NCBI GenBank assembly: GCA_003447545.1
Contig: DLYX01000273.1
Location: 1 to 10,386, forward strand
Source of the DNA: Deltaproteobacteria bacterium
Lineage (GTDB): Bacteria; Desulfobacterota; Binatia; UBA12015
Length of the DNA: 10,386 bases
Reading direction: 5' to 3'
Positions within the stretch are counted from its first letter, which is position 1. Every line of letters begins with the position of its first letter. The translations under genes were made by a program, and so were the position numbers. Shown here one piece after another: positions 6,676-10,386 of the stretch. The notes beneath the pieces were generated by a model. That model was not told the DNA's origin and did no database searches. It saw nothing but the letters and a program-made list of their open reading frames with translations.

Positions 6676-6782
6676 TCCTCTAGTCTCCCGCGATTGCTCT
6701 AACGGAAACCAATCTCTTTCGCAGTCTGCCCGGTCTCCGGTCCCGAGGACATGGTCAGAGCGCCCTTGCCGGGTTATCCTGC

Positions 6783-7301
6783 ATGAAAGTGAGCCAATCC
6801 GCACAGATTCGAGGGGGGGAGGAGTCCGATATTGCCTGGATTCTCGACCTCGGTGACGAGCTTTTTCAACATTTGGGGGATTATCGCGAGATTCTCGGGC
6901 ATTGGATGGAGCTACCGCGGACCAAGTTGCTGATTGCCGAGATCGCCGGAGAAAGAGCCGGATTCGCCCTGATGGCACCGGGCAGGAGCATCGGATTCCT
7001 TTGGCGTCCGTGGGCGGAGCTGGTCGGGATCGGGATGCAGGAAACGCATCGCCGCTTGGGTGTCGGCCAGCAGCTTCTCGAGGCAGCGATTGACGTTGCG
7101 GTCGATTGGCGGGCTCGAGAAATCCGCCTGCATACGGCAGCCGGGAATCTGGCTGGGCAATCGTTTTTTCAGCGGCACGGTTTTCGTCAGGTGTCCGCGG
7201 ATGGCTCTGTGTACCCCTCCGGCGAAGTAGCGGTATCGATGGTCCGCTCGCTGGCCGATGTCCCGGATCACTCAGCCGAGGAGGCCAACAGACCGAGGTA
7301 G
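6783..7301 (+). CDS. GNAT family N-acetyltransferase
   Basis: Predicted acetyl-CoA-dependent N-acetyltransferase; the substrate is unknown. The 172 residues hold one GNAT domain. It begins with an IRGGEESDIAWILDL segment (9-23), the usual first strand and helix. The acetyl-CoA loop is in ETHRRLGVGQQLLEAAI (87-103), where R90-x-x-G-V-G matches the (Q/R)xxGx(G/A) motif. Motif B follows as AGQSFFQRHGFRQV (124-137). It is closest in style to RimI-like and generic GNAT proteins, not antibiotic acetyltransferases. ATG 6783 is the first start and places the domain correctly, but its ribosome binding site is weak. The last 34 bases overlap the 3' end of the CYTH gene on the other strand. The residues after about 155 look like a disordered tail. 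The 107-bp gap to the divergent small gene shows no clear promoter. Confidence 0.88.
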   Translation: MKVSQSAQIRGGEESDIAWILDLGDELFQHLGDYREILGHWMELPRTKLLIAEIAGERAGFALMAPGRSIGFLWRPWAELVGIGMQETHRRLGVGQQLLEAAIDVAVDWRAREIRLHTAAGNLAGQSFFQRHGFRQVSADGSVYPSGEVAVSMVRSLADVPDHSAEEANRPR

Positions 7302-7810
7302 CTTGTGGCGATGAATTCCCGCTGGTCCAGCGACAGGAGGCGCAAAACGGCCTCCAACTGCATGCGGCCCTCTGCGGCCTGCTCCGCTTCCACCTCGACT
7401 TCGACAAACCACCCGAGGCCGACAACGTTATCGAGGCAGATGAGTGCCGGGGAGGGAGCCGCGATCCGCCATTGCTCCCTCGTCTTCGTCACCCGAGCGA
7501 CCTCCTGATAGCCGAGAGCCACCAGCAGCCGAGTGGCAGTGTCGCAATCGGTATCCAGTCCGAATTCGATTTCCTCGCGAGTTTTCAGAGGAGGGTCGAG
7601 TTTTGGACCTTTCCAAGTGATGGCTAGTCGGGAGTCAAGTCTCAGCCGCAGGGCTTCATCCCGGGCCTTCAGGTCCCGGTCCGGATGAGAGAAGTAAAGA
7701 TCTTCCTGCTCCAGAGTGGTCGGGGTATCGACGGTAAGCGCGGGAAGTTGCCGGCGAAGTTCTTCGAGCCCTTGTTCGTCAAGTCGTATCTTGACCTCGA
7801 CTTCAAGCAT
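7268..7810 (-). CDS. CYTH domain protein, class IV adenylate cyclase/CyaB-like
   Basis: CYTH enzymes bind triphosphates in a beta-barrel tunnel; members include class IV adenylate cyclases, thiamine triphosphatases and inorganic triphosphatases. The 180 residues begin with the defining ExExK motif in MLEVEVKIR (E3, E5, K7), followed by EQEDLYFSHPDRDLKARDEALRLR, closely like the CyaB block, then ITWKGP, TREEIEF, and a late acidic strand FVEVEVEAE. The end SYLGLL resembles the usual CyaB SYLELL. Start ATG 7810 lies inside the end of the LeuD-like gene (8-bp overlap, GATGCTTGA), so the two are translationally coupled; a longer upstream frame is antisense noise. Whether it makes cAMP or hydrolyses a triphosphate cannot be decided from sequence. 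Its 3' end overlaps the GNAT gene by 34 bases. Confidence 0.88.
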   Translation of the reverse strand: MLEVEVKIRLDEQGLEELRRQLPALTVDTPTTLEQEDLYFSHPDRDLKARDEALRLRLDSRLAITWKGPKLDPPLKTREEIEFGLDTDCDTATRLLVALGYQEVARVTKTREQWRIAAPSPALICLDNVVGLGWFVEVEVEAEQAAEGRMQLEAVLRLLSLDQREFIATSYLGLLASSAE

Positions 7811-8267
7811 CCGCTTGGCCAATACTGCGTCGCAGATTGCGGACCGCCGATTCGTCGGCGTTGCGGATTGGGTAGCGATCCCCGGTGCTATGGTTGGCGA
7901 TGCGTGCCCCTTCAAAGTCGACGCGAAGTTGATCGCCGGTGCGTACCCCGAGGGCTTCCGTGATGCGGGCGACGCGCAGGCCGATATTGAGAGCATGGGC
8001 CTCGAAGTTCGGGTCAAATTGGTTTGCCACGATAGCGCCGATTCCGAGATCGATCAGGGCTTGAACGGGTCGCTCATCGCTGGTTCCCGTGCCGAAGGTT
8101 CCGGCAACGAGAATATCGTTCCGAGCAAATCTCTTCGCCAGTTCGGGATCGACGGCGTGCAGGACTTCCGAGGCGCTATTCCCGATCAATTCAATCGGCA
8201 CATCGAGTCCGAGTGCCCACGCATCGCCGCTCAGGATGGGAATCCAGCTTTTGGGGTCCTCGACCAT
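7803..8267 (-). CDS. LeuD-like aconitase swivel-domain protein with altered active site
   Basis: The 154 residues resemble the small subunit of 3-isopropylmalate dehydratase (LeuD) over nearly the whole length: a GD-containing first strand (SGDAWALGLDVPIELI, 13-28), DPELAKRFARNDILVAGTFG (40-59), IDLGIGAIVANQF (72-84), HALNIGLRV (91-99), GDQLRVDF (111-118) and a TG-rich end. In genuine LeuD the block FGCGSSRE holds the substrate-binding Ser-Ser-Arg. Here it reads FGTGTSDE (58-65), with Asp in place of Arg. The later SFARIFYRNAINIGL-type block reads QFDPNFEAHALNIGL, losing further conserved residues. The fold should be kept but ordinary isopropylmalate dehydratase activity is doubtful. No leuC is present; instead it is coupled to the CYTH gene. 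ATG 8267 was chosen because it sits about 13 residues before GD, as in LeuD; ATG 8330 and GTG 8303 are less likely. It diverges from surE across 76 bp. Confidence 0.78.
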   Translation of the reverse strand: MVEDPKSWIPILSGDAWALGLDVPIELIGNSASEVLHAVDPELAKRFARNDILVAGTFGTGTSDERPVQALIDLGIGAIVANQFDPNFEAHALNIGLRVARITEALGVRTGDQLRVDFEGARIANHSTGDRYPIRNADESAVRNLRRSIGQADA

Positions 8268-8343
8268 GGAGATCTTTCTAGCCGTATCGCGCGCGGTCTG
8301 CACGAAGGGGACTTTCGCCGAGGAAATCATTAAGAACCAGAGC

Positions 8344-9099
8344 ATGAAGATTTTGGTCACCAACGATGACGGAGTTCGGGCGCCCGGGATCGCGGCACTC
8401 GCCGATGCGCTGGATAGGCTTGGCGAGGTCGAGGTGGTCGGTCCGTCCGAGGGGCAGAGCGGAGCTGGCCATGGAATCACCTTTTTGGAGCCTCTGACCG
8501 CCGAGCGTGTTTCGATCGGTGCGTCGCGGCAAGCGTGGAGCGTGGCCGGGACGCCCGCGGACTGCGTCAAGCTGGGGATCAACGAATTACTTCCGAGCGC
8601 CCCGGACCTCGTGGTGAGCGGCATCAATGCGGGCGCGAATCGCGGCGTGGATGTGCTCTACTCCGGTACGGTAGCCGCTGCCGCGGAGGCCGCATTGATG
8701 GGAATCCCGTCGGTGGCGGTTTCGTTGGAGGCGGCGGACACCTTTGACTTCAAGGGTGCGGGTGCATGGGCGCTGCGGGTTGTGGCCCCGGTCCTGCCTC
8801 TCGGCATGCCCAAAGGCACGATGCTCAATATCAACGTTCCTGCGGCGAGTCGGGTCGAAGCTCGCGGAATTCGGTTGGTGCCTCAGAGTCTGCTGGCGTG
8901 GGAGGATTCCTATCAGCGACGCCAGGATCCGCGCGGGCGGGATTATTATTGGCTCAGCGGAGCCGTCCCGGCTCCGGATACGGGAAATCTTACCGATTTA
9001 CGGGCTCTGGAAGAGGGCTGGGTGACGGTAACGCCGCTGCAATTCGACCTCACGGACCACGCTCGGATGAATGTCTGGCGGGATCTGTGGACCATTTGA
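8344..9099 (+). CDS. surE: 5'/3'-nucleotidase SurE
   Basis: Metal-dependent nucleoside monophosphate phosphatase, active also on short polyphosphate and 3'-nucleotides in characterised members; cytoplasmic. The 251 residues match the family. The N-terminus MKILVTNDDGVRAPGI has the catalytic Asp pair (D8, D9). S39 lies in GPSEGQSGAGHGIT and N95 in VSGINAGANRGVDVLYSGTV, completing the metal-binding set. LNINVP (161-166) and LTDHARMNVW (236-245) are the usual C-terminal blocks. ATG 8344 is set by the invariant MKILVTNDDG; the open frame extends upstream, but that part is antisense to the LeuD-like gene. The ribosome binding site is weak. In proteobacteria surE often neighbours pcm, nlpD and rpoS; none is here. 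Confidence 0.97.
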   Translation: MKILVTNDDGVRAPGIAALADALDRLGEVEVVGPSEGQSGAGHGITFLEPLTAERVSIGASRQAWSVAGTPADCVKLGINELLPSAPDLVVSGINAGANRGVDVLYSGTVAAAAEAALMGIPSVAVSLEAADTFDFKGAGAWALRVVAPVLPLGMPKGTMLNINVPAASRVEARGIRLVPQSLLAWEDSYQRRQDPRGRDYYWLSGAVPAPDTGNLTDLRALEEGWVTVTPLQFDLTDHARMNVWRDLWTI

Positions 9100-9108
9100 A
9101 GGGGCTTT

Positions 9109-9129
9109 GCGTTGCCGACGTCGCAGCGC
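9109..9129 (+). other. Stem-loop between surE and aspS
   Basis: GCGTTGC (9109-9115) pairs with GCAGCGC (9123-9129) including one G-T pair, around a CGACGTC loop, ten bases after the surE stop. There is no T-run after it, so it is not a standard intrinsic terminator. It could stabilise the surE transcript end. The rest of the 97-bp gap shows no promoter I would defend. Confidence 0.3.
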
Positions 9130-9196
9130 ACCTGTAGGTCACGGGAGGACTGTCGCATTTCAGGGCAGGGATCTACACACGGACAGGGGTTTTTTG

Positions 9197-10386
9197 ATGA
9201 GTCTGGACGAGACAAAGCCGATCGAACTAGCCGATATGGGGGATTGGCGCCCCGACCGCAGTTGCGGCACGCTGCGCTCCGACCAGATCGGGGAAGAGCA
9301 AACGCTTGTTGGCTGGGTGGATGTCCGTCGAGATCATGGCGGGATTGTCTTCATCGATCTCCGTGACCGCACCGGTGTGGTGCAATTGGTGCTGGACCCG
9401 GACGATAGCCCCGAAGCTCACGAGCGAGCGCATCATGTGCGTCACGAATATGTGGTCGCGGCGCGCGGCAAGATCGCCCGGCGTCCGGACGAGACGCTGA
9501 ACCCCTCCTTGCCGACCGGCGAAGTCGAATTACGGGTCGAAGAACTGCGGGTTCTCTCCTCGGCACATCCGCTCCCCTTTCCGATTAATGAAGGTGCGGA
9601 AGTCGGGGATGCCGTGCGCTTCCGCCACCGTTATCTCGACTTGCGCCGGAATCGTTTGCGCGAGAATCTGCAACGCAGGCACCAAGTCACATCCTCGGTT
9701 CGTCGCTACCTCGATGATCTCGGATATATCGATGTCGAGACACCGATTCTGACACGATCCACGCCGGAAGGCGCTCGCGATTATATCGTGCCCAGTCGGG
9801 TGAATCCCGGGCAGGTCTACGCGTTGCCGCAGTCCCCCCAAATTTTCAAGCAAATCCTCATGGTCGCGGGCTTTGAGCGCTATTACCAGATCGTAAAGTG
9901 CTTTCGTGATGAGGATCTGCGCGCGGACCGGCAACCTGAATTCACGCAGATCGATATCGAAGCATCTTTTGTCGGCGAAGAAGAAATTTTGCAGATGACC
10001 GAGGGACTTCTGCGCAAGGGTGGTGCGGCGATGGGGGTCGAGGTTCCCGAAACGCCCTTCCCGAGAATGACTTATGACGAGGCGACCCACCGTTTCGGCA
10101 CCGACCGCCCGGATACCCGCTACACTCTGGAGCTTGTCGAACTGACGGAGATCATGGGCAGCAGTGAGGCCCGCGTGCTCGCTCAGGCGGTCAAAAAGGG
10201 CGGAATCGTCGGCGGGATCGTTGCTGAGGACGGCGACAAGCTCAGTCGTCGCGAGCTTGATGAGCTGGTTTCGTGGGCACCTTCGGTGGGGGCCAAGGGC
10301 CTCGCGTGGATTCGCAAGACAGCTGACGGTTGGCAATCGCCTCTGGCCAAATTCTTCAGCGAGGGCGAGCGGGCCGCGATCGAGGA
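9197..10386 (+). CDS. aspS: Aspartyl-tRNA synthetase, bacterial type (5' two thirds, cut by window edge)
   Basis: Class II synthetase that charges tRNA-Asp. The first 396 residues are present; a complete bacterial enzyme is about 590, so the C-terminal third lies outside. The N-terminal OB-fold anticodon domain includes VGWVDVRRDHGGIVFIDLRD (38-57). The catalytic domain has ETPILTRSTPEGARDY (181-196), the QSPQ loop (212-215) and motif 2 FRDEDLRADRQPEFTQID (236-253). The start of the bacterial GAD insertion follows (about 290 onward). ATG 9197 has AGGGG seven bases upstream; it gives about 15 more N-terminal residues than E. coli AspRS, and in-frame ATG 9236 is a weaker alternative. His47 in RRDHGG corresponds to E. 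coli Leu30; His here is associated with non-discriminating AspRS that also charges tRNA-Asn. Confidence 0.97.
   Translation, partial: MSLDETKPIELADMGDWRPDRSCGTLRSDQIGEEQTLVGWVDVRRDHGGIVFIDLRDRTGVVQLVLDPDDSPEAHERAHHVRHEYVVAARGKIARRPDETLNPSLPTGEVELRVEELRVLSSAHPLPFPINEGAEVGDAVRFRHRYLDLRRNRLRENLQRRHQVTSSVRRYLDDLGYIDVETPILTRSTPEGARDYIVPSRVNPGQVYALPQSPQIFKQILMVAGFERYYQIVKCFRDEDLRADRQPEFTQIDIEASFVGEEEILQMTEGLLRKGGAAMGVEVPETPFPRMTYDEATHRFGTDRPDTRYTLELVELTEIMGSSEARVLAQAVKKGGIVGGIVAEDGDKLSRRELDELVSWAPSVGAKGLAWIRKTADGWQSPLAKFFSEGERAAIE

Noticed and set aside
6676..7425. Upstream extension of the small acidic protein to a 318-residue product
   Set aside because: The extension is antisense to the GNAT gene and its low-complexity, Arg/Ser/Pro-rich translation is typical of a shadow frame; a ribosome binding site lies before the internal ATG.
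7811..8017. N-terminal extension of the CYTH protein
   Set aside because: The ExExK motif should be at the very N-terminus, and the extra residues come from a second frame of the LeuD-like gene.
8089..8343. N-terminal extension of SurE by 85 residues
   Set aside because: SurE proteins begin at or near MKILVTNDDG, and the extra part overlaps the LeuD-like gene in antisense.

Overview
The window reads as an ordinary chromosomal housekeeping stretch from a GC-rich, probably Gram-negative bacterium. Shine-Dalgarno sequences occur before several genes, and one promoter has the sigma-54 GG-N10-GC layout. The gene content (SirB1-like protein, DHH phosphoesterase, QueG, FliA-type sigma factor, MobA, 5-formyltetrahydrofolate cyclo-ligase, MetK, SurE, bacterial-type AspRS) would suit a deltaproteobacterium-like lineage (Myxococcota, Desulfobacterota or Binatota relatives), but the phylum is inference only. 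I see no transposase, phage gene, CRISPR array, tRNA or rRNA, and no sign of a defence island.

Layout from left to right. A SirB1/transglutaminase-like gene runs off the left edge on the minus strand (1-505). It diverges from a DHH/DHHA1 phosphoesterase (631-1644, +), whose stop overlaps the stop of queG (1641-2753, -). An intergenic region of about 300 bp (2754-3049) follows. It carries a 20-bp dyad and a near-consensus sigma-54 promoter that reads into a FliA/sigma-28-type sigma factor (3050-3886, +). That gene overlaps tail-to-tail with mobA (3859-4524, -), which is coupled by TAATG to the upstream 5-formyltetrahydrofolate cyclo-ligase gene (4524-5114, -). Across a structured 92-bp gap lies metK (5207-6376, +), closed by a strong intrinsic terminator. 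Next are a small acidic orphan protein (6469-6675, -), a GNAT acetyltransferase (6783-7301, +), and a minus-strand pair made of a divergent LeuD-like swivel-domain protein (7803-8267) and a CYTH/class IV adenylate cyclase-like protein (7268-7810). surE (8344-9099, +) diverges from that pair. aspS (9197 to the right edge, +) is cut by the window.

How the genes relate: 5-formyltetrahydrofolate cyclo-ligase and MetK both serve one-carbon/methyl metabolism and are transcribed divergently. QueG and AspRS serve tRNA modification and charging. The DHH protein, SurE and the CYTH protein act on nucleotides or small phosphorylated molecules. They are not one pathway; the clustering looks like compact packing, with three convergent gene pairs overlapping at their 3' ends.

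The points most worth following up are: (1) a sigma-54 promoter plus an upstream dyad in front of a sigma-28-type gene, suggesting a sigma cascade; (2) the LeuD-like protein that has lost the usual active-site arginine and neighbouring conserved residues and sits in an operon with a CYTH enzyme instead of leuC; (3) the double-dyad leader of metK; and (4) the 68-residue lysine-free acidic protein. I did not find a clear new multi-gene system.
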